Below, in pieces: positions 43,331-53,192 of a stretch of 64,000 bases of DNA. The stretch lies in NCBI GenBank assembly GCA_044221555.1, contig JBGAOY010000023.1:8619-72618 (forward strand), read 5' to 3'. The stretch comes from JAEUJM01 sp044221555. Its GTDB lineage: Bacteria > Actinomycetota > Acidimicrobiia > Acidimicrobiales > DATDAH01. The first letter of the stretch is position 1. Every line of letters starts with the position of its first letter. Position numbers and translations under genes: made by a program. Under the pieces are notes generated by a model. It was not told the DNA's origin. It made no database searches and was given only the letters and a program-made list of their open reading frames with translations.

Positions 43331-44212
43331 GTGCAGACACCAGCACCGTTCGACTACGAGCGGGCGACGAGCGTCGATCACGCGCTCGCGCTGCTCGACC
43401 GCCACGGCCCGGACGCCCGGCTCATCGCCGGCGGCCACAGCCTGCTGCCGATGATGAAGCTGCGGCTGGCCCGGCCCGAGTTCCTCGTCGACATCAACGA
43501 CCTCGTGGGCGAGCTCTCCTACGTGAAGGTCGACGGCGACGCGATCGCGATCGGGGCCATGACCCGTCACGCGGCGCTGTTGTCGTCACCGCTCCTGGCC
43601 GAGCACTACCCGATCTTCGCCGACGCCGAGCGGGTGATCGCCGACCCGATAGTCCGCAACCGCGGCACCATCGGCGGCTCGCTCTGCCAGGCCGACCCGT
43701 CCGAGGACCTGTCGGCGGTGGCGTCGGCCCTCGGCGCTTCCGTGGTGATCCGGTCGGCGTCGGGGAGCCGAGCGGTGCCCGCTCGCGAGTTCCACACCGG
43801 GCCCTACGAGACCGTCGTCGGCGACGGCGAGATCGTGGCCGAGGTCCGTGTGCCGATCCGTCCGGCGGCCGGCAGCGCCTACGAGAAGGTGGAGCGTCGA
43901 GTGGGGGACTGGGCGGTCGCCGCCGCCGGCACCTTCGTCACCCTCGACGGCGACACCGTGGCCGACTGCGGCATCGGGCTCACCGCGGTGGGTGCCCCGC
44001 ACTTCTGCGCGGCCGACGCCGAAGCCGGGCTTCGTGGCCAGGCCGCCACCGAGGCGAACCTGGCGGCGGCGGCGGCGGCCGCGGCCGCCGCGGTCACCGA
44101 GCCGGCCACCGACCAGCGCGGTCCCGCCGACTACAAGCGCCACCTGGCCGGCGAGCTCACGCTGCGTGCGCTGCGCCGCTCGATCGCCCGGGCCCGAGGA
44201 GAGGGAGCATGA
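43331..44212 (+). CDS. coxM: Carbon monoxide dehydrogenase medium (FAD) subunit
   Basis: 293-aa flavoprotein subunit that receives electrons from the FeS subunit and passes them to the quinone side. FAD motifs AGGHS (residues 33-37, in LIAGGHSLLPMMKLRLARPE) and TIGG (113-116, in NRGTIGGSLCQADPSED) match CoxM. GTG start. Its TGA overlaps the coxS ATG (ATGA). Order M-S-L is the usual cox operon order. Confidence 0.95.
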   Translation: MQTPAPFDYERATSVDHALALLDRHGPDARLIAGGHSLLPMMKLRLARPEFLVDINDLVGELSYVKVDGDAIAIGAMTRHAALLSSPLLAEHYPIFADAERVIADPIVRNRGTIGGSLCQADPSEDLSAVASALGASVVIRSASGSRAVPAREFHTGPYETVVGDGEIVAEVRVPIRPAAGSAYEKVERRVGDWAVAAAGTFVTLDGDTVADCGIGLTAVGAPHFCAADAEAGLRGQAATEANLAAAAAAAAAAVTEPATDQRGPADYKRHLAGELTLRALRRSIARARGEGA

Positions 44213-44741
44213 CCATGGAGGTCTCTGTCAGCGTCAACGGCCAGGACGTGGCCCGAGAGGTCGAGCCCCGCCTGTTGCTCGTGCACTTCCTGCGAGACAC
44301 GGTCGGGCTCACCGGCACCCACTGGGGGTGCGACACGTCGAACTGCGGCACGTGTGTGGTGTGGATGGACGGTGAGCCGGTGAAGAGCTGCACCGTGCTC
44401 GCGGCCATGGCCGACGGCCGTGAGGTGCGCACGGTGGAGGGCCTCGAGACCGACGCCGGCCTCGACCCGGTGCAGGAGGGCTTCCTGCGCAACCACGGCC
44501 TGCAGTGCGGGTTCTGCACGCCCGGGATGATGATGACCGCCCGCCACCTGCTGGACCACGACCCGGACCCCAGCGAGGCCACCATCCGTGAGGCCATCAG
44601 CGGCCAGATCTGTCGGTGCACGGGGTACGAGAACATCGTGCGGTCGATCCGCTGGGCGGCCGAGCACCCTGCCTCTCAGAACCGTGCGGGCGCCGACGTG
44701 CCTGCCGCTGATGCATCCGCCGAGACGGAAGAGGTCTCCGC

Positions 44742-44745
<4 letters not shown>
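44209..44745 (+). CDS. coxS: Carbon monoxide dehydrogenase small (2Fe-2S) subunit
   Basis: 178-aa iron-sulphur subunit with two clusters. Plant-ferredoxin-type site C41, C46, C49, C61 (GCDTSNCGTC...KSC) and the xanthine-oxidase-type site C100, C103, C135, C137 (QCGFCTPGMMMT, ICRCTGYENIV). The C-terminal 25 residues are a variable tail. ATG overlaps coxM; the stop overlaps coxL's ATG region (coxL starts at 44742). It transfers electrons from the Mo-Cu site to the FAD subunit. Confidence 0.96.
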
Positions 44746-47195
<2,450 letters not shown>

Positions 47196-47219
47196 CGGTG
47201 TTGTCGTCGAAACCGCGGC

Positions 47220-47267
47220 TTCTGGCACCGGATTTCGGGGTCACGACCCCGAAATCCGGTGCCAGAA
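47220..47267. terminator. Perfect 23-bp hairpin between coxL and xdhC-yhs
   Basis: Arms 47220-47242 and 47245-47267 are perfectly complementary with a 2-nt loop. Their outer 15 bases (ctggcaccggatttc) equal those of the hairpin at 37042. It lies 25 bp after coxL and 11 bp before the next GTG, so it could attenuate or process the transcript, reducing maturation genes relative to structural ones. Confidence 0.7.
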
Positions 47268-47277
47268 CGGGGGGTTG

Positions 47278-48195
47278 GTGACCGCGCGAGGGGCCGTGCA
47301 GGCTCGCGCCGACGCGTTGCGGCAGGACCGGGTGCCGTTCGTGTCGGCGCGGGTGGTGCTGGCCGAGAAGCCCACGTCGGCCAAGCCCGGCGACGAGGCG
47401 CTGGTGCTGGCCGACGGCACCATGGAGGGGTTCGTGGGCGGCACCTGCGCCGAGTCGACGGTGCGGGCCCAGGGCATGGCCCTGCTCGACTCGGGCGAGT
47501 CGCTGCTGCTGCGCATCTCGCCGGTGGAGGAGGCGGCGCAGCCGGGGAAGTTGACCGTGCACAACCCGTGCCTGTCGGGCGGCACCCTCGAGGTGTTCCT
47601 CGAGCCGGTGATGCCGGCGCCGCTGGTGGCGGTGGTGGGCGACACGCCCATCGCGCGCGCCCTGATCGGCTTCGGCGGGCCGCTCGGCTACGACGTGGTG
47701 GCCTGGTCGGACCCGCTCGCGCCCGACACGGCCGCGGTGGTCGTGGCCACGCATGGGCGCGACGAGGAGCGGGCCCTCGACGCCGCGCTGGCCGCGGGGG
47801 TGCCCTACGTGGGGCTGGTGGCCAGCCGGAAGCGGGGTGAGGCGGTGATCGCCACGCTGGCGGCGGCGCCCGACGAGCGGGCCCGGGTGCGCAGCCCCGC
47901 GGGGCTCGACATCGGCGCCCGCACCGCGGAGGAGGTGGCGCTGTCGATCCTGGCCGAGATCGTCGAGGCCCGGCCCCGCCCGTCGGGTCGCACCGTGCCG
48001 GGCAGCGACGTCGCCGAGGCGGCGGCCCGGAACGATGCCGAGCCGGCCACCGCGCTCGACCCGGTGTGCGGGATGACGGTGGCGACGGTCGAGTCGTCGT
48101 TGCACCTCGATCACGAGGGGGCACGGCGGTGGTTCTGCGGCAGCGGGTGCCTGCGGGCCTTCGCCGCCGATCCCGCCGCGTATGCGCCATCCTGA
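47278..48195 (+). CDS. XdhC/CoxF-like maturation protein fused to a YHS metal-binding domain
   Basis: 305-aa protein. The N-terminal XdhC_CoxI-like domain (VPFVSARVVLAEKPTSAKPG, GFVGGTCAESTVRAQGMALL, VHNPCLSGGTLEVFLEPV) is followed by the Rossmann XdhC_C (APLVAVVGDTPIARALIGFG, VVVATHGRDEERALDAALAA, YVGLVASRKRGEAVIATLAA). A C-terminal YHS domain carries C264 (DPVCGMTVA), C287 and C291 (WFCGSGCLRAFAADP). YHS domains bind metals and occur in copper-handling proteins. GTG start, with a G-rich SD and a hairpin just upstream. It overlaps the coxD start. Fusion of cofactor maturation and metal binding fits insertion of Cu at the Mo-Cu site, as inference. Confidence 0.88.
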   Translation: MTARGAVQARADALRQDRVPFVSARVVLAEKPTSAKPGDEALVLADGTMEGFVGGTCAESTVRAQGMALLDSGESLLLRISPVEEAAQPGKLTVHNPCLSGGTLEVFLEPVMPAPLVAVVGDTPIARALIGFGGPLGYDVVAWSDPLAPDTAAVVVATHGRDEERALDAALAAGVPYVGLVASRKRGEAVIATLAAAPDERARVRSPAGLDIGARTAEEVALSILAEIVEARPRPSGRTVPGSDVAEAAARNDAEPATALDPVCGMTVATVESSLHLDHEGARRWFCGSGCLRAFAADPAAYAPS

Positions 48196-49102
48196 CCTCG
48201 TGCATAGTGAGGGTGTGGAGAGCCTCGCCGACACCCTGCCCGACGTCGACGCCCTGACCGCGGCGCTCGAAGGCGCCGACTACCTGGCCGACCTGGGGCT
48301 GGCCACCGCGCTGTTCTGCGCGGTGCGCCTGCCTCAGGCCCTGCTGCTCGAGGGCGAGCCCGGCGTGGGCAAGACCGAGGCGGCCAAGGCCCTGGCCACC
48401 GCGCTCGACACCCCGCTGATCCGGCTGCAGTGCTACGAGGGCATCGACGCCGCCGAAGCCCTCTACGAGTGGAACTACCCGAGGCAGCTCCTCGGCATCC
48501 GCCTGGCCGAGGCCACCGGCGCCGAGGTGGAGGAGTCGGCCCTGTTCGGCCGTGAGTACCTGATCGAGCGGCCGCTGCTGCAGGCCATCGAGCACCCGGG
48601 GCCCCGGCCGGCGGTGCTGCTGGTGGACGAGGTCGACCGGGCCGACGACGAGTTCGAGGCCTTCCTGTTCGAGCTGCTGGCCGAGGCGTCGGTGACCATC
48701 CCCGAGCTGGGCACGCTGCGGGCCGCACATCCCCCGGTGGTGATCCTCACGTCCAACCGCACCCGCGACCTGCACGACGCCCTGAAGCGGAGGTGCCTCT
48801 ACCACTGGATCGACTACCCGTCGCTCGAGCGGTCGGTGGCCATCATCCGCCGGCGGGTGCCGGAGGCCAGCCAGACGCTGGCCGAGCAGGTCGCGTCGGC
48901 GGTGGTGCGCCTCCGGGGCCTGGAGGTGCAGAAGCCCCCCGGCATCGCCGAGGCCATCAACTGGGTGGCGGTGGTCGAGATGCTGGGCCTCGACCACCTC
49001 GACGCCGACGCCGTCGGCCAGACCCTGGGCACCGTGTTGAAGTACCGGGAGGACCTCGACCTGGCGCACGCCCGGGGCCTGGAGTGGGTCGCCGGAGGGT
49101 GA
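48182..49102 (+). CDS. coxD: CoxD-like MoxR-family AAA ATPase
   Basis: 306-aa MoxR-type AAA+ ATPase. Walker A EGEPGVGKTEAAKALA, the CoxD hallmark LIRLQCYEGIDAAEALYEWN, Walker B VLLVDEVDRADDEFEAFLFE, sensor VILTSNRTRDLHDALKRRCL, arginine-containing RRRCLYHWIDYP. CoxD with CoxE is needed to introduce sulphur and copper into the CODH active site in known systems. The ATG overlaps the end of the XdhC-YHS gene; GTG 48215 is an alternative start. Confidence 0.93.
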   Translation: MRHPDLVHSEGVESLADTLPDVDALTAALEGADYLADLGLATALFCAVRLPQALLLEGEPGVGKTEAAKALATALDTPLIRLQCYEGIDAAEALYEWNYPRQLLGIRLAEATGAEVEESALFGREYLIERPLLQAIEHPGPRPAVLLVDEVDRADDEFEAFLFELLAEASVTIPELGTLRAAHPPVVILTSNRTRDLHDALKRRCLYHWIDYPSLERSVAIIRRRVPEASQTLAEQVASAVVRLRGLEVQKPPGIAEAINWVAVVEMLGLDHLDADAVGQTLGTVLKYREDLDLAHARGLEWVAGG

Positions 49103-49130
49103 GGCCCCACAAGGCACGACTCCAGGTGCG

Positions 49131-49166
49131 CGCAGCATCCGGCGCGTGGCGCGGGGAACCGCGCTG
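49131..49166 (+). repeat. Dispersed GC-rich element related to the hairpin at 28706
   Basis: cgcagcatccggcgcgtggc with gcggggaaccgcgctga shares atccggcgcgtggcgc and gcgctga with the loop and right arm of the 28706-28760 hairpin. It lies between coxD and coxE and overlaps one possible coxE start (GTG 49146), which speaks for the later start. Confidence 0.55.
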
Positions 49167-49181
49167 AGCCCGGCGAGTGGG

Positions 49182-50399
49182 GTGGCCGCCGCCGAGCCGG
49201 ACCTCGCCGCGGTGGCCGCGGGGTTCGGGCAGGTGCTGCACGCCGCCGGCGTGGCGGTCACGCCCGAGCGCACCGGACGGTTCGCCAAGGCGGTCGCCCA
49301 GGGGCGACCCCAGACGATCGACGAGGTGTACTGGATGGCGCGGGTCACCCTGGCCGCGAGCCGCCGCGACATCGAGGTGCTCGACCGGGTGTTCGCCCAG
49401 GTGTTCCGTGGGCTGGTCGACCAGGCCGACCAGCGGGGCGACTCGAGCCAGCCGCCGCCCCCGCACATCAAGCCGGGCCCCGACCGCCGACCGCCCACCG
49501 ACGACGCGGATGCCGGCGCCGCGCCCGTTCCGCAGGCCATGGGGGCGACCGCCGACCGGGACGAGGGGCGAGAAGACGAGGACGACGAGGACGGCGACGA
49601 GCCGGAGACGGTGCTGGCCGCGGCCAGCAGCGACGAGCAGCTGCGCACCAAGGACTTCGCGGCGTGGACGCCGGAGGAACTGGCGTCGCTGCGCGACCTG
49701 ATGGCCCGGCTGGCGGTGCGGGCCCCCACCCGGCCGGGCCGGCGCCACGTGGTGGGCGCCGCCGGCCACCGCATGGACGTGCGGGCCACCCTGCGCCGGG
49801 CCCACCGCACCGGGGGCGACCCCGTGGCCCACGTGATGCGCACCCGCAAGGTGCGGCGCCGCCGCATCGTGTTGCTGGCCGACGTGTCGGGCTCGATGGA
49901 GTCGTATTCGCGGGCCTACCTGCACCTGCTGCACGGCGCGGTGCGCTCGACCCGGGCCGAGGCCTTCGTGTTCGCCACCCGGCTCACCCGGCTCACCCGG
50001 GTGCTGCAGACCACCGACCCCGACGAGGCGCTGCGCCGAACCGCGCGGGCCGCGCCGGACTGGTCGGGCGGCACCCGCATCGGCGAGGCCCTGCGCCGCT
50101 TCAACGACGAGCACGGCCGGCGGGGCCTGGCCCGGGGGGCGGTGGTGGTGATCGTGTCCGACGGCTGGGAGCGCGAGGACCCGGCGTTGGTGGGTGAGCA
50201 GATGGAGCGCCTCGCCCGCCTGGCCCACCGCGTCGTCTGGGCCAACCCCCGGGCCGCAACCGAGGGCTTCGAGCCCCTGGCCGGCGGGATGGCGGCGGCG
50301 CTGCCCCACGTGGACGACTTCGTCAGCGGTCACTCCGTCGAGGCGCTCGAGGCCCTGTTGGACGTCATTGCTGCTGGGTCTCGACCGCCTCCAGGGTGA
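49182..50399 (+). CDS. coxE: CoxE-like von Willebrand factor A protein
   Basis: About 405-aa VWA protein. N-terminal helical domain (LAAVAAGFGQVLHAAGVAVT, RFAKAVAQGRPQTIDEVYWM), an acidic disordered linker (DEGREDEDDEDGDEPE), then the VWA domain with MIDAS DxSxS in VLLADVSGSMESYSRAYLHL, a Thr in DWSGGTRIGEALRRF and the final Asp in VVIVSDGWEREDP. CoxE partners CoxD in CODH maturation. GTG 49182 was chosen; GTG 49146 is in frame but lies in a dispersed repeat. The 3' end overlaps the convergent gene by 35 bp. Confidence 0.92.
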   Translation: MAAAEPDLAAVAAGFGQVLHAAGVAVTPERTGRFAKAVAQGRPQTIDEVYWMARVTLAASRRDIEVLDRVFAQVFRGLVDQADQRGDSSQPPPPHIKPGPDRRPPTDDADAGAAPVPQAMGATADRDEGREDEDDEDGDEPETVLAAASSDEQLRTKDFAAWTPEELASLRDLMARLAVRAPTRPGRRHVVGAAGHRMDVRATLRRAHRTGGDPVAHVMRTRKVRRRRIVLLADVSGSMESYSRAYLHLLHGAVRSTRAEAFVFATRLTRLTRVLQTTDPDEALRRTARAAPDWSGGTRIGEALRRFNDEHGRRGLARGAVVVIVSDGWEREDPALVGEQMERLARLAHRVVWANPRAATEGFEPLAGGMAAALPHVDDFVSGHSVEALEALLDVIAAGSRPPPG

Positions 50400-51747
50400 C
50401 GGGGCCGTCGACCTGCAGGCGGAAGCGGCCTCGCCCGGTCTTCTCGATGCGGATGGGAGCGTCGCGCTCGTCGAGGCGGCGCTTCAGGAGGATGAGGCGG
50501 CTCTCCAGGTTGTCCCGGAATTCGGGCAGCTCGAGCGACGGGTCGAGGCGCACCTCCTTGTTGGTGAACTCCTCCCTGCCCTCGCGCTGATGGTGGCCCA
50601 GCAGGGCCCACAGGATGCGGCCGGCCACGCCCTTGATCAGGTACTCGTCGTCGAGGAAGGTGCTGCCGTCCACCGGGAAGAACCGCACCCGTGTGCCCGC
50701 CGGGCGGCGCGCGGGCGGCGTGGCGCGGGGGAGGGTCACGGCGTCGGCGGCGTCGGGGCCCTGGGCGCGGGCGACCTCGACCGCGTTGGCCACGAGCGAC
50801 GCCACGGCGGTGAGCAGGGCCTCGTCCTCGGGGGTGAAGGCCACGGGCGCGTCGCTCTCGGCCATCAGCACGATGACCAGCTGGCCCAGGGCCAGGCCTG
50901 GCACCGCGAGGCGGCTGGTGGCCCCGGGCAGGCCGGGCAGCGGCACCTCGTGGCCGGGGCCCACCTCGCCGGTGCCCTCGTACTCGTGGCGGACGATCCG
51001 CGAGTAGCGCCGCATGTGGCGCAGGTTGCCCACCCGCATGGCCTGGCCGCGTGCCGCAGCCATGCCGATCATGCCCTCGCCCACCGGCACCTCCGAGCCG
51101 ACACCCTCGGCCGGGTAGCCGTGGCTGGCGATGGTGAACAGCGATCGCCCCGTCTCGTCGAGCAGCAGGAGCAGGTTGTGCTCGAAGCCGAGCAGCTCGG
51201 CGAGGCCGTCCACCGCCACCGACACCAGCGTGTCGAGGTCGCCGCAACGAGACAGCCGAGCGGTGAGCTCGGCGAGGCCGGTGGCGCCCTGCCCGCCGAC
51301 GACCGTGGCGGTGGCCGGGCGGGGGAGGATCGAGGGCACCAGCGCCACGTCGAGCACGCGGTAGATGTCGGCCGAGCGCAGCTTGAAGACGTCCTGCATG
51401 TTGGTCTCGGCCGCCACCGCGTCGACGTCCTCGCTCAGCAGCCGGAACACGTCACCCCGGCGCTCGGTGCGCTCGTAGACGAGCTCGAGGCGGTACTCGT
51501 CGTAGGTGGTCGGGTCGATCAGGAGCATCGACGCCCGCGGGTTCTCGGCCAGGTTGCGGGCGGTCTTGGAGAAGAACTGGTTCGACAGGGCCAGGTGGTC
51601 GTCGTCGACCTTGCGCACCCGGGACAGGTAGGTGACGTTCGGGGTCCCGTCGGCGGCGGCGGTGGCCACCACCGCGGGGATGGCGCCCTCGAAGCACAGG
51701 TGGAGGGCCGAGAGCGGGATGGCGGCGTCCTCGTTCCTCGGGCTCAT
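50365..51747 (-). CDS. PPOX (flavin-binding split barrel) - GAF - winged-helix sensor protein
   Basis: 460-aa multi-domain protein. Residues 1-145 are a pyridoxamine-5'-phosphate-oxidase-like split barrel (VVATAAADGTPNVTYLSRVR, LALSNQFFSKTARNLAENPR, MLLIDPTTYDEYRLELVYER). Residues about 170-335 are a GAF domain (DTLVSVAVDGLAELLGFEHN, VGEGMIGMAAARGQAMRVGN). The C-terminal 90 residues look like a winged helix (ILWALLGHHQREGREEFTNK, FRDNLESRLILLKRRLDERD). This suggests a flavin/heme or redox sensor with DNA-binding or protein-binding output. The start shares six codons (MSPRNE) with the 65-bp mini-ORF unit whose stop overlaps it. Function unknown. Confidence 0.8.
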   Translation of the reverse strand: MSPRNEDAAIPLSALHLCFEGAIPAVVATAAADGTPNVTYLSRVRKVDDDHLALSNQFFSKTARNLAENPRASMLLIDPTTYDEYRLELVYERTERRGDVFRLLSEDVDAVAAETNMQDVFKLRSADIYRVLDVALVPSILPRPATATVVGGQGATGLAELTARLSRCGDLDTLVSVAVDGLAELLGFEHNLLLLLDETGRSLFTIASHGYPAEGVGSEVPVGEGMIGMAAARGQAMRVGNLRHMRRYSRIVRHEYEGTGEVGPGHEVPLPGLPGATSRLAVPGLALGQLVIVLMAESDAPVAFTPEDEALLTAVASLVANAVEVARAQGPDAADAVTLPRATPPARRPAGTRVRFFPVDGSTFLDDEYLIKGVAGRILWALLGHHQREGREEFTNKEVRLDPSLELPEFRDNLESRLILLKRRLDERDAPIRIEKTGRGRFRLQVDGPVTLEAVETQQQ

Positions 51748-51812
51748 GCTTCCCGCTCCTGGCTCCTGCGTCGCCGGGCCGCTCGGGCCCCGCCCTCGTT
51801 CCTCGGGCTCAT
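51744..51812 (-). repeat. 65-bp unit: ATGA-coupled 22-codon mini-ORF
   Basis: ATG 51812 to TGA 51744. The upstream PPOX gene's TGA overlaps this ATG, and this TGA overlaps the ATG of the GAF protein at 51747; the spacing of the two ATGs is 65 bp, exactly as at 28009-28142. The peptide begins MSPRNEGGARAAR. Third copy of the family in the window and on the opposite strand to the others. Confidence 0.85.
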
Positions 51813-52300
51813 GGTTCCCGCTCCACCGGCGCACCGGCGCCGGGGCCGGGGGTCTGGTCGAACGACTCGTCCACCTCGACGGTGCAGGCGACGTACGCGG
51901 CCGGTCGCAGTCGTTCCAGCAGCCGGCGGGAGGTGCCGTCGGTCTGTTCGATGTCGGTGAAGAACTCGGCGAGGTAGCGCTCGGCACGGGCCTCGTCGTC
52001 GGGGCCGGCCGGCTCCCACGCGGTGACGCGGCCCTTGATCTGGAACGAGCGCAGCGTCACCACGTCGGCGCCGGTGATGGCGATCCGGCCACCGTGGGCA
52101 TCGGCGCGACGGAGGTTGGCGTGGGTGACCGGGTCGTCCGCGCTCAGCAGCAGTCGGATCGGGCCTCGTGTGCCGGGCCCCAGGGTGAGCCCCCACGCCC
52201 GGGCGGCGTGGGGAGCGCCGTCGGGGCCGACGGTGCCGATGATCAGGGCGCACCCGCGCTCGGCGAACTGCCGGTCGATGCGATCGTCGAATTCAGCCAC
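51809..52300 (-). CDS. PPOX-class pyridoxamine 5'-phosphate oxidase family protein
   Basis: 163-aa split-barrel flavin-binding protein: FAERGCALIIGTVGPDGAPH, AARAWGLTLGPGTRGPIRLL, IAITGADVVTLRSFQIKGRV and a C-terminal strand AAYVACTVEVDESF. Members bind FMN or F420; which one is unclear. GTG 52300 was preferred to TTG 52309. TAAGTA-like AT-rich sequence just upstream may be the -10 of a leaderless transcript. It is coupled to the downstream PPOX-GAF protein through a mini-ORF; the two probably act together. Confidence 0.82.
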   Translation of the reverse strand: MAEFDDRIDRQFAERGCALIIGTVGPDGAPHAARAWGLTLGPGTRGPIRLLLSADDPVTHANLRRADAHGGRIAITGADVVTLRSFQIKGRVTAWEPAGPDDEARAERYLAEFFTDIEQTDGTSRRLLERLRPAAYVACTVEVDESFDQTPGPGAGAPVEREP

Positions 52301-52406
52301 GGGTAGCAATTACTTAGCATCCGCTCACGAACCTTTGAGCCGCGGCCGTTCCCGGAAGCCCTCACGATGGCCCTCGTCCCCATCACGACGACCACGGAGG
52401 AAGACC

Positions 52407-53120
52407 ATGGCCCTGATCACCGACATCACCACCCACCGCACCGAGGCCCCCGCGCTGGCGGTGCTCGACCTGTACAAGGACATCCACAAGGGCATCCGCG
52501 CCGACCTGTTCTCGGTGACCGGCCGGGCCGGTGAGGTCGACCCGCTCGACCGTCCGGGTCGGGTCGACCTCGCCCAGCGGGTGCGGGCCAGCGTCGACCT
52601 GCTGGTCAGCCACGCCCACCACGAGGACTCGGTGATCCAGCCGGTGCTCGAGGTCGAGCGCCCCGACCTGGCCGAGGTGATCGCCGCCGACCACCACCGC
52701 CTCGAGCCCCGGATGGACGACCTCATCGTGCTGGCCGGCGCGGTGGCCGAGGCCGGCGATGCCGACGCCCGCCGCTGGGGCCACCACCTCTACCTCGAGC
52801 TGGCCGACTTCACCGGCACCTACCTGGCCCACCAGCACACCGAGGAGCGGGTGGTGATGCCCGCGCTCGAGGCGGCCATCGGGGTCGAGGCCGTGGTGGG
52901 CCTGCACGAGGCCATCGTGGGCAGCATCCCGCCCGACGAGATGGCCTCGTCGCTGGCGGTCATGATCCCGGCGATGAACGTCGACGACCGGGCCGAGCTG
53001 CTCGGCGGCATGCGCCAGGGGGCGCCCGCCGAGGTGTTCGCCGGTGTGTGGGCCCTGGTCGGCACCGTCCTCGACCCTGCCGACACCGCGCGCCTGGCGT
53101 CGCGCCTCGGCCTCGACTGA
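52407..53120 (+). CDS. Hemerythrin-like HHE-domain protein
   Basis: 237-aa helical protein with HHE cation-binding pattern. His clusters are in LLVSHAHHEDSVIQPVLEVE, IAADHHRLEPRMDDLIVLAG and FTGTYLAHQHTEERVVMPAL, spaced as in diiron hemerythrins. A C-terminal domain (ASSLAVMIPAMNVDDRAELL) follows. Likely O2, NO or iron-related sensing or binding. ATG with acggagga 7 nt upstream. Confidence 0.87.
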   Translation: MALITDITTHRTEAPALAVLDLYKDIHKGIRADLFSVTGRAGEVDPLDRPGRVDLAQRVRASVDLLVSHAHHEDSVIQPVLEVERPDLAEVIAADHHRLEPRMDDLIVLAGAVAEAGDADARRWGHHLYLELADFTGTYLAHQHTEERVVMPALEAAIGVEAVVGLHEAIVGSIPPDEMASSLAVMIPAMNVDDRAELLGGMRQGAPAEVFAGVWALVGTVLDPADTARLASRLGLD

Positions 53121-53138
53121 CCTGTCCCGGGCGCGCCG

Positions 53139-53178
53139 CCGGCCCCTCCCCGTGTCCTCGGGCACGGGGAGGGGCCGG
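53139..53178. terminator. Bidirectional terminator
   Basis: Perfect 16-bp arms ccggcccctccccgtg (53139-53154) and cacggggaggggccgg (53163-53178), 8-nt loop, between convergent genes (hemerythrin-like and ABC permease). Confidence 0.8.
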
Positions 53179-53192
53179 TCGTGCGTTCGGGG

